A stretch of 31,979 nucleotides of DNA from Phellopilus nigrolimitatus (GCA_021029095.1 JAJOHG010000295.1:1-31979); one strand, 5' to 3'. Numbered from the stretch's first letter, positions 1-11,695 are shown. Made by a program: numbers and translations. The notes: generated by a model not told the origin, from the sequence alone.

Positions 1-1014
1 TTCCGCGGTTTGTCGTTTTCTTTTCTTGGAGGCGAATATCATATCGATAACTATTTCCTCAAAAGGCATTCGACGACGCGGAATGACTGTGGAGGCATTG
101 CGTCAGTTCATGATGTCCCAAGGCCCTTCACAGAATCAACTTCTTCTCGAATGGGACTCGATCTGGGCGTTGAATAAGAAAATCATTGATCCCATTGCCC
201 CGCGTTACTGGTCAATATTGGAAGCGGATTTGTCAGTTTTTGAAGTCCTGAAACATCTCTTCTTCTTTCTGTCTGACTACTGAGCAGAGTTCGTGTGACT
301 GTTCGAGGCATGTCTACGCCAGTGATCAAGTCAGTCGCAAAGCACAAGAAGAATTCTGGATTGGGAACAAGACAAATTTTCTATACAAATACCGTCATCA
401 TCGAGCAAGTCGATGCGGAGCTTCTGAAAGTTGGCGACGAGGTAAGAGGTATTTCTTTGTTTGACTTCGTTGCTACCAAGCGGTTCCTTCCCTACCTTGC
501 TGAACTTCGATGATAGATTGTTTTGATGAACTGGAGTGTTGCAGTAATCCTTAACCTGAAACGTTCTGGCTCAGGTATTGTCACCTCGGCGGAGGTTGAG
601 CTTCGTCCGGAGGGAGACTTCAAGTTATCTCGAAAAGTCACTTGGTTAGCTGACCCTGACCGACTCGTTGACTTGGAGGAAGCCCAATCTCCAGCGGTGG
701 CCGATCACGCTGCTCGATTTTGATTATCTCATTAAAAAGCAGAAATTTAAAAAAGGCGAGAATGTCGCAGACTGGGCAAATCCTTGCACCGAGTTTCGCG
801 AGTCGGCTTGGGCGATGCCAGCGTCTCCGAGCTTCGGAAAGGCGATATCATCCAGTTCGAGCGAAAAGGACTCTACATTGTCGATTCCAACTTCGATCCC
901 GCAGGGAAAAAGAGAATGGACTTCATTCATATCCCGGACGGCAAAGCTACTGATGTGGCACTCAAGTTGGGAGCGACAAGTCTTACTCGTTCCACGCAGA
1001 CACCTTCAACGTAG
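1..1014 (+). CDS. GUS1: Cytosolic glutamyl-tRNA synthetase, C-terminal part (5' end outside window; two apparent frameshifts)
   Basis: This is the 3' part of a eukaryote-type GluRS, which charges tRNA-Glu in the cytosol. Likely exons are 1-7, 66-231, 288-441 and 517-1014, with consistent phases. The reading contains RGIRRRGMTVEALRQF and WDSIWALNKKIIDPIAPRYW, the end of the catalytic region. It continues with NTVIIEQVDAELLKVGDE, VTSAEVELRPEGDFKLS, KVTWLAD and LLDFDYLI, the GlnRS-like beta-barrel anticodon-binding domain, and ends near KGDIIQFERKGLYIVD and FIHIPDGK. The signature motifs of the catalytic core lie upstream of the window. The frame shifts +1 between about 660 and 705 and back at about 795-805, so no single frame covers the last exon. 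It converges with UTP6. Family assignment is firm; the exact stop is less so. Confidence 0.85.
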
Positions 1015-1477
1015 ATTTAGAACGACGTTCTGGTTCTTGGCGAGTCTACGATATACAGGTCAGAAGGAGTTTTCTCATACTGGTGGCCGGAGTACGCTTC
1101 AAGCGAGTCAAGGTACAGCGCCACTTCATTGACTGCTAACGGACTGCATGATCCCTATGCTCGGTCGTTGCTAACACGGACTTGTACCGTCTACTGCAAT
1201 TTGTCTTCTGTATCGATCAAATATTTGGAATTGCGAGTGCATCTACGAAGGACTGATAGATGAAATTTCATCAAGGTCACACCATTGGTTTTTTGATTAG
1301 CCCAACACCAGCAGTTGAGAAAAAATTTCGCCTTCATAATCGTCTTTATTGTTGGATAAAGTTAGTGCATAAATATTTCAAAATATAATGATTAGACGGA
1401 AGACTGGATTGCTATAGCCCGTGTATTCATACAAACCAAGCAAAACAAATGATTTTACTCCGACAGAGTTTTTTTTT
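1015..1477. other. Convergent 3' intergenic region
   Basis: This is the AT-rich gap between the stop codons of the converging GluRS and UTP6 genes. Short open frames continue past 1014 but match no family I recognise. A poly-T run (1470-1479) abuts the UTP6 stop codon. I see no other gene here. Confidence 0.5.
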
Positions 1478-3895
1478 TTACTCTTCTTCAGATCCGCCGC
1501 CGCCACCCTCACCCTCTTCGTCGTGCTCCTCGCTTTCCCCGTTCTCGACAGTAGGGGCTTCAACCTTATCGACAACATCCATCCACTGCTTGTCGAACGT
1601 AGCTGCAGCGATCGCATCGCTACTCAGAGCGCTCCGTGCGTTTGCAATGACGCGCGCAGCCTCGCCACCGCGCCCATGACGAACGAGCCACCGCGCCCAC
1701 TTCAGCGCCGCCACACCCTGTGCCGCCGGAGAAACCAGACGCCACTTTTCGAAGATCGTCTGCAAGGCTGTTTCGCTCTGCGCAGCAAAGCGCTGATCGT
1801 GAACAGTATCCTGATCGAGACCTTGTGCATAAACGTCGAACGCGGCGGCCCAGACATCCGCACTCGGTAGGTAAAGTAAGGCGACACGCTCAATGTCCTT
1901 GCCCTGCTCGCCCCGCGGATCCGGAACTGACTCTGCGCGCTGATATAAAAGGTGGATATAGCGCACAAGGAGCTTCTCGGAGAGCATACTCGTAGGCTCG
2001 GCGCGTGTTTCCTGGAGCAATGCCTGTAACAGAGGAGTGCGTAAGAAATAAGACGGAACACTTGAAGAAAGATTACCTCGAGCGTCGAAATCTGCTCTTT
2101 CAAAGGGCGACTGGTTTGGTGGTCGAGACCCCAAAACCACACTTCGTCCCTCCTCGAGTCCGACAATGGACCCTCCCCGACACCAACAGGGAATTGCTTC
2201 CTGGCCTCAGCCCATAGCTTTTTCCAGTCAGTATCCTCGCCGTCTTTCTCGCTCGCCGACTCTAGCTCGAGGAGAAACAGCCAAACATCCACAGCCTGTG
2301 GGGACTTCTTTGCATATTTTTTTGCGAGTTTGAAAAGCTTGGATGCCGAGGGTGGGTTCGAATTGTGCGGGGATTGTAAAAGACGAAGGTGCGTTGCTAG
2401 TAGAGAAGGCGAGCGGGAGGAAGAGCAGAGAGATTGAAGTGACGTGAGCAGGTAGAGGTTCTGAAAGGATGTAGCACTGGTGTCAACCAAACATTCATGA
2501 CATATTGACAGTTCGGACATACAAGATGATCGTCAAGCCGTTTTTCGAACCATTCCTGTACGAACTGCGCATATACGGACGCCATCTCTTCGCTGCCTCG
2601 TACACGAGCTATGTCCAGCAAATCTTCATTCGCACGCCGGAGTGCATCGGCAAGGGCTTCCCCCTCGAGCTCGGGTGTGAGAAAAGCGCATCGCATAGAG
2701 CTTGGCTGCTTGCGCATTGGTTCTAGAGTCGGATTTTGAGGTAGAAGAATAAGAAGGGGGCGAGAGTAGCGTCAGATGAAGGAGGGCATGAAGATCGTCG
2801 AGGAGGGAACGGCGCAGGGATGGGGGACATGGATAAGTGGTAAGAACGGTGTGTATCGAGTTAAAAAGTTCAGGAGTCGGGACGGCTAAGGCAGAAGTCA
2901 TAAGTATAGAAAAAAGAACTTAAATATGAGATTGTGTACCTTTCACCGCGTTTGAGATGACGGTTTTGACGAGGGCACCGTTCAATATATCCATCCGAGC
3001 CTTTTCATCGTCTTCGTCCATCCCCTCTGATGAAACGAGACCAGCTTTGGCCCCTTCTAGCCCACTCATCTCCACGTCCCGTTCGACTACGTCTTCCCGT
3101 GCCTCCTCCGCAACCTTTAAGCCTAGCACTCCCCATCTCCTCCTGAGTGCCTCCACAAAGCCCATCTCCATCTTCACATATTCTCTCCAAAGGTCCACGT
3201 TCTCGTTATTCATGCGTATCCCGCGCTGCAAAAGCACCCGCGCCGCGGCATGCGAGAGGTGTTTCAGCTCATGCGCCGCTGCGAGGACGTACAGCGACGG
3301 TACATTCGGGTGTAGTTGGAGCGCCCGGCCGCAGATACGCGAGACAAGGGCGCGCGCCTGTGCGCGTTGTGCGGCCTGGATATACTGCACCCAGAGCCCA
3401 ACATCGTCCTTGAACTTTTTCAACGCGCGTTCGAAAATTTGAAACTGGCGGCGGACGAGTGCAAAGTCAGAGATGGTTGGAGGGCCTTTTGGTAGTTCTT
3501 ATGCACGGCTGGCGTCAGTCAGATTACACATTCTGATAGTACTATGCAATGAAACCCACCGAGTCGCTCGATCCGTTTCCGTCGTAAAGCTTCCAGGCTC
3601 ATTTCGTATGCAGCATAACGCAGGAAGTCGCCCTTCTTCGGTATGCGACGGATGAGCGATGTCTCAAATGCCGTCCTCTTTTTCATGATTTGCTTTATTT
3701 CAACCTTTTCGACGCTGATTAGCACTATAACTCTCCCAAGATAAGTTTAACGCCAAAGACCTGCGAGAAGACACCTTTCTGCACCAAGTCCTTCAGCTCG
3801 GCGAGCATCTACGCATTTTTTTTCTTTCAGAATTTTGGATCAAAATAATAGAGCAAGTCACTTACCTGCTCCTGCTGGAATTGCACCCTCTCCAT
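1478..3895 (-). CDS. UTP6: U3 snoRNA-associated protein 6 (SSU processome, HAT repeats), one apparent frameshift
   Basis: UTP6 is a nucleolar scaffold protein of the SSU processome that works with U3 snoRNA in 18S rRNA maturation. Seven exons are read on the complement: 3895-3866, 3808-3761, 3704-3560, 3497-2940, 2885-2523, 2460-2077 and 2023-1478. The N-terminus MERVQFQQEQ-MLAELKDLVQ, followed by EIKQIMKKRTAFE and FLRYAAYEMSLEALRRKR, is the conserved UTP6 start. Half-a-TPR style helices follow (FERALKKFKDDVGLWVQYI, ELKHLSHAAARVLLQRG). The C-terminus is Glu/Gly rich. In exon 5 (near 2690) one extra T in a T-run breaks the frame. Dropping it restores MRFLTPELEGEALADALRR and also the phase at the next splice site, giving about 690 aa. 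The start lies 198 bp from the divergent gene at 4094. Confidence 0.9.
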
Positions 3896-4093
3896 GATTA
3901 TCTCTTTCTTCTTTCACTGGGACTGTATGAAATAAATGGATCGGTATGTTAAGCAAGAAATGAGGCTGTGGAGAAGAGATCTGAGCGTGAGAAGAACAGC
4001 GGTGGAATCGAAAGGAGCCTCCGACCAGACGCAAGTCAACCGCTTTCATCATCCACCAACGACGTACCCGACGACGGCGACGAACGATAAGCA
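3896..4093. promoter_or_regulatory. Shared divergent promoter region of UTP6 and the 4094 gene
   Basis: Only 198 bp separate the two divergent start codons, so both promoters must overlap here unless 5' exons were missed. I see no clear TATA box. The role is inferred from the layout. Confidence 0.5.
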
Positions 4094-5540
4094 ATGCCTG
4101 TACACAAGACCCGTAATACTAACGGGCGACTTCATCAGCGCACACCTTCGGGTGGCAGCTCTAAAGTTGGTCTTAACAACTTGCAGTTTACCCAGAAGGA
4201 CCCCATCCAGCCGAAACAGCAGCCACATCTCAAGAGAGTAGGACAGAGTGCAGTCGAGGTAAGCAAACTTATCCTTTTCTGCTTAATTATTTATCTATTC
4301 CCTTGTGCCAAACCAACGCTTTGTGACGGATTTTCAGCTGCATCCCTCCCGTAATACTTCGCCTTTTCCGCGGCCAGCTCATCTCAACAACAACTCTCGT
4401 GTGCAATCGAAAGAACGGATCTCAACATTGCAGCAGAAGCGCGCACAGGCACCAGTTACGAAGAGGTCACAACCTCAGGCACATAAGGCTGGGTTTACGC
4501 TATCGCGGTCTTCGGATGAGACGGATGACGAAGAGTGGGTGTCTAGCGAAAGCGGCGCAGCAACGCCGCAGAATGACGATGACGATGAGGGTACGCGCGG
4601 GACTACACCGGTAGTTCTTAGAGGCGATCACATCGCTGGCGATATTAGCGAGAATGGGGACCATGCAGAAAATGGGGCAAATGAGCCGGCGACGCCTCGT
4701 GCAGATTCTGAATTGACACGCGTCGAAACTGCCCGACCAGACCAGGTACAGACACGGATGCAACCTCCTACTGTTCGCGTGCAGCCACAGTCAACACCCA
4801 CATCTCCTGCGGCACCCACTCCTGTTGAACCACAGGAGGAGCTCCCAATACGACACACCCGCTCCGAGGCACCGTCACCGACACAACTGCGACAAAAGTC
4901 CGCATCCAAGCGACACCCCCTCATCCGGCAGACGTCCACTTACGGTGAAACCAAGGCTGAGATGCCCCCTCATCCTCTCATAAGAGGACAATCCTATCAT
5001 GGCGCAGTGAAGCCAGCGCCATTGGCTCCTCTTACCGTGAATTCGGATGTTGCTCAGGTCCAGCTGTCCGCATCGCCGACAAGCACAAGGATCGGTAGCC
5101 GGCCAGACTCTCCTCTTTACCTGACCCAATCGTTCAGTTTAAAGTCTCCGTCGGAAGCTTCGACTGAGGGTCGTGACCGGCTGCCGTCGCGGAAGGGCTC
5201 GATTTCCTCTTTACATTCCATCGCAACTCTCCCGGCGCCTACTTCTGCTCGCTACGTCGGAAATCGACACAAACAGGATCGCACACGGACACTGTCGACA
5301 ATGTCAACATCTTCGTCTTCTGCTGCGCTGTCGTCACTCAACAAGCTGCCGGCCATGTCGAGACCAGGCACACCGCCGATGACTGTGCATTTTCCCTCAG
5401 AGAGTCGGCGTGATATCCAAGATGGATACCACCAGCTCTTGCCACCGCCTTACCTCGCCGCACATGCGACTGTGACTGCACGGTATAATCCGCTTCTTGA
5501 ATGTTATGAACGAGTCATGCGCGCGAAACAGGGTCGATAA
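4094..5540 (+). CDS. Conserved disordered protein of unknown function (455 aa)
   Basis: Two exons, 4094-4258 and 4338-5540, join in phase 0 (intron gtaagc...ttttcag) to give 455 aa. The N-terminus is basic (MPVHKTRNTNGRLHQRTPSG, then GLNNLQFTQKDP). An acidic stretch, DETDDEEWVSSESGAATP, is of a kind I remember from unnamed basidiomycete proteins, possibly distant relatives of fungal nitrogen or TOR regulators, but I cannot place it firmly. The middle is rich in Ser, Pro, Thr and Gln with no visible fold. The last 40 residues (DGYHQLLPPPYLAAHATV, NPLLECYERVMRAK) look ordered and could be a binding motif. There is no signal peptide or membrane segment. The gene is divergent from UTP6. Function is unknown. 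Confidence 0.8.
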
Positions 5541-6738
5541 AACGATTGTTATGTTATTTAAGGGCGTGATGTCGGTATGCACTCTAGTTTCCAATGAGCG
5601 GGCTTTATTGTTGACTTACGCTCGATAGAGCAATTGCATTTCTTGTATAGATGGAATGGACCGCCGTCTCAGTCATATTCTGTAAAGTTCAATAATTTAT
5701 TTCGATGCAAGTTCAAGCCTTCAAGGTGAACGATGTACCGTATGTACATGTACGGGGACAGTTTTCCTGCGTAATTGATGCGATAACCTATCTTGCGATA
5801 TATTGCGCTGGTCCGTTTGACGAGCTGGATCATCGGGTGACAGTAGTTTTTGTTGGCGTGGAGCAATATAATGCCGTCAATCATAATTTCATGACCTCAC
5901 CGCACTCACGGAATCAGCAAGTCTTATCAGGCGGAGAATAGTTTGAGCGATTACATACATGGCCTCGTAGCGGTTCCTTCATCAAAGCGACAGGCACTCT
6001 GCACCAGAACATTGACGCCTACCGTTGGACGGCCAAGAATTTTCTCTTATTACAGTTCCAAGGATTATGTAAACAGTGTAGAAACCCTACTCTACTTAGA
6101 ACTTCGCACAACACTGCGTAATGGGCGTATGAATGGTTTATGCGACTTGAGAAGTATGAGTGTGAGTCCTTCAGCATTTCCCTCAATTAACGCAACTGAA
6201 TGGCGGATGTTTACTTCACTTCTCGCGAAAAATACCGTATTGACGTGTGAGAGTCTGAAGATTTCTTAAATCTACGACCGCGGAGAGTGCAGATGGCTTC
6301 CGCGCAGTTTGGCTTTGCTTTATTCAATTCATTGTTACTACGGCAATGTTCCGTCGCGGGATGCGCACACAAATAACCTTTTCTTTGCAACTAGATCCCA
6401 AACCGTATCGGCCTTTGATGACTGACTCCGTGCTAGTAGCTAACCGAGCTCCTCTTCAATACAGAAGCCTCCGAGCGCCCATGCTTCTGAGACGTATAGA
6501 ACGCTTTCTTCTCTGTACTTACCGGCGATGAGCGCTTCCATCCTCAAGTAATTTGCCACGGGAATAATCTAGGTTTTCAGGGGCTGTGCCGTCTCATCGC
6601 TACTTATTCTTGGCTGGTTTGCCCCTGGTTTGTCTCCTTGCGCCTCTCAGCCACCAAGTATTTACTCCGGTCACTACCTATCACCATTACTTCTGGAAGA
6701 CGCTTTTCTTTACACTCTGCGGAGCACAGTCTAAAATC
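5541..6738. other. Intergenic region, no gene seen
   Basis: About 1.2 kb of AT-rich sequence with only short, unrelated open frames on both strands and no protein family motif, tRNA or clear repeat. It holds the 3' end signals of the 4094 gene and the promoter of the membrane protein gene at 6739. Confidence 0.5.
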
Positions 6739-8560
6739 ATGAGTAGTTCTGCAGTTAGCCCTCATATTTTTTCTAGCCCTCTTGAGGAAGACACGAACTC
6801 CGTAATATGGCAGTGCTTGAATCTGTTGCTCACGGGAATGTACATGTACGTCCCGAATCTCTGAACAGTTCACACCCAATCCTTGTTCTTTCGGTCTCCT
6901 AAAGTTACGCTTGTGCATCTCGCTTGCTCATGGAACTGATTTGTAGATGGGAGATGCTATTGACAATGCCGTTCGACCTGTCTTTTCTGACGGGAAAAAG
7001 GCAGCTGCGCTGGGCTCTTGTACGCCCCCTCGTCATCCTTCCTTAAATGCAACTATTAATTCAATGAAGGCCCCATATTTTGTATGTCGATATAGCCAGT
7101 TAGGCTCACTTATTAGTTTGTGAGTGACATAGCAATGTTTTCTCATCCGTTGTACCTTCGTTGATCTTGTGTTTTCAGTCAAATAATGACATTAAATAAG
7201 TCGCCAATAAACTGCCAAGGCGAGCCACTTTTCCTTACATGTCCATTGGGAGTGGTGTAGTTTAACGCACCTCTGTCTCGCAAATGAAGCTTTGGCCATT
7301 ATGTTGATAGTAAGTACAAGCTCCATCACTTACCGAGATCCATATTTATTATAACTTCAGTTACAAGGCAATCTCGCCATTGGGTGCGTGTCACTCTGCC
7401 TTGCGATCAGAACGTATGTCCCAGCTATGTGCTTTTACGCCCTCGAGAACTTGGAACTGATAGAGCGTTTGTTATTCGAGACAGGATAGCCATCTGGATG
7501 CAAAAGAAAGTCATCCTAGTTATTCTTGGACTTGCTGGTCTCGTGCAGTGGGCACTTATATTTAGAGGTGAGTCGTTTTGTAACTTTGTGCTGGACAAGT
7601 TCGTCGAAAAATACCAATAATCGTATCTTCTGCTATGTTCTGATGAGCATCGTTGCAGATATCGCTATTCGGAGAGCCCATTGGGACGATCAGACTCGCG
7701 CATGTGTCATTGGTTCAGAATTTCCGACCGACCTGCTACTCATATATTTTCCATGTGAGTACTTTCGTGCCGTGAAGACTGGTTTTTACGATGACGGCAT
7801 TTTTTCTCAATAGCTATGGCATTTGATCTTCTCGTCCTGGTTTTGAGCACAATTGGACTCTTCGGGGAAGGCTCCATACGCTCGCAGCTCCAAAAAATGC
7901 TTTTTAGACAGGGTCTGCTGTACTTTTTGGCAGCATTCACTTCGAACTTAATCCCCGTGGTATGTGCTTGCTCGCGGACAATTACGCGGCCGTTTATAAA
8001 CACGGGCTGACGATTGTGTTTCATAGATATTTGTCTTCTTGGGTATGGCCTGTGAGTACCTATGTTCCTCTTTGATACAGTTCTCAAATCTATACATATC
8101 ACAACAGTTTTTGGACTAGTATTTACTGGAGTCGGTGAGTAATGCAGTAGATGTCTCATTCGGTATTGAGGTTCCAAGGTTGACCAAGTATCATCGCTAG
8201 CCTTGTTCGTTAGTGTTGTGGCTGCTTGCCGCGTGGTCAGGGAACTCATACTCTACTCTGAGCGTATGGGCAAGCGGTGAGCAGCATTTGAAAGCTCGAG
8301 CATGTCACGTTCTAAGGCGGCTTTCCGGAAGACGAGAGCTGGAAAATCGAACCACAACTCCAGCGAATGTTTCTACTCAGCCAGATCAATTTTGGGATAA
8401 GCCGGCGACGGATGGGGTTCTTCTTTCTACGTCAGTGCTTGCTTATGCAACGTCTGATATTAAAACGCTGACCTACCCGACTAATTCTCACGTGCATCTA
8501 TATACGCCTCTACTCGGCCTGACAATTATGAAGAGTGGTCCTCCCATCGACCGCAACTGA
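6739..8560 (+). CDS. Multi-pass membrane protein of a basidiomycete-expanded family (350 aa, 12 exons)
   Basis: I assembled this from exons 6739-6845, 6947-7019, 7070-7119, 7179-7251, 7361-7413, 7485-7567, 7659-7754, 7814-7959, 8027-8051, 8108-8134, 8201-8276 and 8317-8560. All phases agree and the total is 1053 nt (350 aa). Recognisable pieces in order are LLLTGMYIWEMLLTMPFDLS, KRQLRWAL, SPINCQ, GNLAIGCVSLCLAIRTIAIW, HWDDQTRAC, SMAFDLLVLVLSTIGL, LFRQGLLYFLAAFTSNLIPV and ALFVSVVAACRVVRELI. These follow the order of a basidiomycete family of roughly seven-helix proteins whose function is unknown. The last 80 residues are a polar, probably cytosolic tail. Two exons are only 25 and 27 nt, so simple gene finders could miss the gene. 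The exon 4 donor (gtggtg at 7252) is the least certain junction. Family role: possible receptor or transporter, not established. Confidence 0.75.
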
Positions 8561-9281
8561 ACCTGAAATAGCGTCTCCGAGCACAACCAGAAGCATGAGG
8601 GCGCAGGACAACCGGGACGATATAGAGATGCAGGCTTCTCCAGATACAACATGATCGATGAACAAAAGTTTGTCTGCGCATTGCTGAATATGAATGAGTC
8701 CTATCTTACTTGCAATTCAAAAATGCTGAGAAGTCTAGGCTCGGAAGGGATGTAAAGCGTGGACTTGAATAATGATATTATTAGAAAAAGATAATTTATA
8801 CCCGAATCTTATATGCAGATATAAAATTATCCATGTCCTTTTAAAACTTGACTCCAGTCCCCTTGCACGTTGGTTTCTCAATATAGTTCTTCAATTTCAG
8901 GGATCCACGAAGCTTAACCTTCCAAAAATAGCAAGTGATCGACGTCGTCATATGACGACGCGTACAGAACTCACGGACTGCACGAGGACCAATTCTTCGT
9001 CCCCAACCACCATCTTCGGGTCCGCGATGTTCACGTTGCTGATGCGGCGCCACACTCACGCCGCCTCTCGTAGATCTATCTTCTCGAAAATGAATCTTTG
9101 TTCCCTAAAAGCACCAACGCAATATTGCGGAACGATCAACTACCGGTTCCTACACGTCACTGACTATTCTAGAATTTATGAATGAAATAAACGAGGCATC
9201 GAGTAGCTAACTGCAGACCTGCATCATGACGCAAGGCAGTGTATGACAGTGGAACCAAGTAGAGTTTCATGCAAATACTCG
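8561..9281. other. Intergenic region, no gene seen
   Basis: AT-rich sequence between the membrane protein stop and the FAS1 promoter. Short open frames near 8772-9185 have no recognisable motif. Nothing else is supported. Confidence 0.45.
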
Positions 9282-9288
9282 TATAAGT
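9282..9288 (+). promoter_or_regulatory. TATA-like box of the FAS1 gene
   Basis: TATAAGT lies 79 bp before the FAS1 start codon at 9361, in a C/T-rich leader typical of strongly expressed fungal genes. Assigned by sequence and spacing only. Confidence 0.5.
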
Positions 9289-9360
9289 ACCCGTCGAACT
9301 ATGAGTTGGTTCTACCTCCCCACCTTTTCCCCATCTTTCCTCCCGGTGTAACTTTTCAAG

Positions 9361-10744
9361 ATGAATTTTACGCTCCTCGCGGGTATTCTCATGCTCGCAG
9401 CTACTGTCACGGCGCAGAATGCGACATTTCTCGCACAATTTCTGCAGGAGCTCCAGAACCTTGGATTGACGTCACTGGCAAATGTTTCGTCGCATATTAA
9501 TTCGACGTCAACAGGCCAGAGCTTGTTGAGCACTCTCGGGACAGGACCCCAGACAATATTTGCACCGAATAATAATGCATGTACGTGTTCATGATTTTTT
9601 TTTTTTTTCAGAAACTCAAACAGTACCATTTATACCAGGGGCCGGCGCGTACTCTAACGTCACGTCTAGTTCAGAGCTCCTCGCTGAGGTTCTTTCGTAT
9701 CATGTCGTTCCTGGAACTTTCAATGTTACACCCACGTACCCTAACACTTCTGTCGGTCGCACGCTTCTAAATGCTTCCGATCTTGTTTTTCTCGAGGGAA
9801 ATAAACGGCAAGTGCTTGCGTGGGCGAATGAGAGTGATGGGAGGATATCGATATTGAATCAGAAGTTCGTAATTTTCCCCCCTTTTAATCTAACTGGGAG
9901 AGAACTTATATTATGTTTCTTTTTTCTTTCTGTTGTGTCTACAGCACGCCCGTTACCGTAGTCAACAGTACCACCTTCGGGAACCTCACTGTGCACGTTA
10001 CGGACGCAGTCATTGATGTTCCGGGAGAGTTCACAGCTGCTCTCGCCGCAAACAACCTCACTGCTTTTACTGCGGCGCTGCAGACTGCCTCGCTCCTCAA
10101 CCCGCTTAACACCATCCATGGAGTAACGATTTTCGCACCTAACGACGCCGCTTTTGCCGCAGTGCAGAATCTGACTGCCGCTGGTTCGAATGCCACTGTC
10201 CTCGCAAACATACTGAAGAACCACGTAATCAACGGCACGAGTGTGTACTCCGGCAACCTTCTTGCGCTTGGGAGTGGAAGCAACGAGACGACTGCGGCCG
10301 GCGAAGGCCTTGGCGCGTCGTTCAACAGCTCGGGTGGTTACGTGAAAGGTGGAAACGCGACCGCGAAGATAGTCACACCAGACATCATCCTTTGGAACGG
10401 CGTCGTGCACATCATCGACACGGTGCTATTCAACGAGGCAAGCGACGCGAGCGCAGCCAGTTCAGCGTAAGAAACATTCACACTACTATATACATTTCGG
10501 ATCCTTATAACATTTTCCCCTTTGTTTCAGCGTTTCCTCCGCATCCAGGGTTGCGACATCCTCCGCGACCGAGTCCGGGCCGGTTGGATTCACGCCTTCG
10601 GCGGCCTCTGCGTCTGGCTCGAGCAGCTCGTCTTCTGCAGCCAATGCGATGTCGGACTTGTTGTATACTCCGCTCACTCATGTAGGGATCGCGGGAGCAG
10701 TGAGCGTACTCGCTGCAACCTTTGGCGGCCTTCTTGTACTGTGA
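9361..10744 (+). CDS. Secreted fasciclin (FAS1) domain protein, probably GPI-anchored
   Basis: FAS1 domains mediate adhesion at cell surfaces, and fungal members sit in the wall or plasma membrane. Exons are 9361-9580, 9639-9864 (or 9624-9864), 9945-10466 and 10531-10744, giving about 393-398 aa. A signal peptide (MNFTLLAGILMLAATVTAQ) opens the protein. FAS1 domain 1 shows TIFAPNNNA and VLSYHVVPGTFN. Domain 2 shows VTIFAPNDAAFAAVQ, ILKNHVINGTSVYS and NGVVHIIDTVLF. Many N-x-S/T sites suggest heavy glycosylation. The C-terminus is a Ser/Ala-rich linker followed by a hydrophobic tail (VGIAGAVSVLAATFGGLLVL), as in GPI-anchored proteins. The nearest acceptor after the poly-T run (9611) would create a stop codon, so a later AG is used. 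It is on the same strand as the esterase array. Confidence 0.9.
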
Positions 10745-11695
10745 TTTCTTGTCTTTCTCTAGGACCTTCTCGTGTGTATCCATTGGGCCTTTCTTCCTTT
10801 TTGTTTCTGTCTTGTGCGACGTCGCTCACGGAGATTTGACTGACAACGATTATTCACGAATTACGAGATTGACGCTGTGTTCGCTCCGAGTTATTGACTA
10901 CGACGGTTGTACTTACGCTTTACAGAACGTGCGGCCTTCAAAATAATACTTACTTGCATCACTATCAGATAAGATTCAAATAGATAGGCACATTCGATCT
11001 TATCATAATTGAGTAGGCAGCTATGGTCTAGACTGAACTGTGGAGGCAAGAAGTGACGTCTTTGGCGAGTTCAACTCCTTCAACTATTACCGTCTGAAGT
11101 GAAGCAGGAGAGTTTGCGACTTCAGGCGCACCAATGTCGGAGGAACCAGGCTTCGGGTCATCAATGCTACTGTGCAACGGATCATCGACAAGCGCGAAGA
11201 CCGCGAGACCAAGCGGCGATACAAACAAGGATAGTCTGCAAATAGAAAAGGAAATGGCGTAATTTGGAAATACATGTACGTACCATACAAAAACCGTGCC
11301 TGTTCAGCATGCGCATTGCTCGGGTACGAACCGGTGAGATTTAATTAACAGACAGCTACAAAGGGACCGGAGATACGTCGAAACGCCTCCCGCGTCATGT
11401 TTTGTTTTGAGACCGTTCAGGGGAAGCCGTCAGCTTCAAAACCGAGCATAATGAGCGTCATTCAGGTTCGGATGGACAAATGAGCATTGGCAGTGCTAAT
11501 CCCGCGAACTAACTTGACTGCGCCGGTTAATTGATGCGATTTTCGGCTTCTCAGCATATGCACAGCGTATACTCGTTCGAAAAAAAAGGAAGACAGTTCA
11601 CACCGGTGATCGACGGACGTTGCCGTACCTGCAAGTAGCTTTACGGCGACTGTTAGCAGACATAATCTCGTCTTACAAAGTAATAGGAGGTACAA
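10745..11695. other. Intergenic region before the esterase array
   Basis: About 0.95 kb with no coding signal that I recognise on either strand. Short open frames near 11028-11290 and 11462-11743 have no motifs. It holds the FAS1 3' end and the upstream region of esterase copy A. Confidence 0.45.

Noticed and set aside
640..690. A 28-nt intron (gttgac...ctccag) in GluRS that would restore the frame at the first shift
   Set aside because: It is shorter than any other intron in the window (about 46-110 nt) and leaves the second frameshift unexplained. An indel is simpler.
974..1134. Continuation of GluRS in a third frame (DKSYSFHADTFNVDLERR) after the called stop
   Set aside because: I cannot match it to the family C-terminus, and it would need one more frameshift.
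2957..3442. 161-codon plus-strand open frame opposite UTP6
   Set aside because: It is the antisense of a well-supported UTP6 exon and is dominated by low-complexity Ser/Ala.
5740..5756. Short GTACATGTAC palindromes here and near 6840, 11272, 27375 and 31290
   Set aside because: Scattered short self-complementary words with no shared context; treated as chance in AT-rich DNA.
9581..9611. Nearest FAS1 intron 1 acceptor (poly-T then cag at 9611)
   Set aside because: Joining there creates a TAA codon at the junction, so a later AG at 9623 or 9638 is used in the model.
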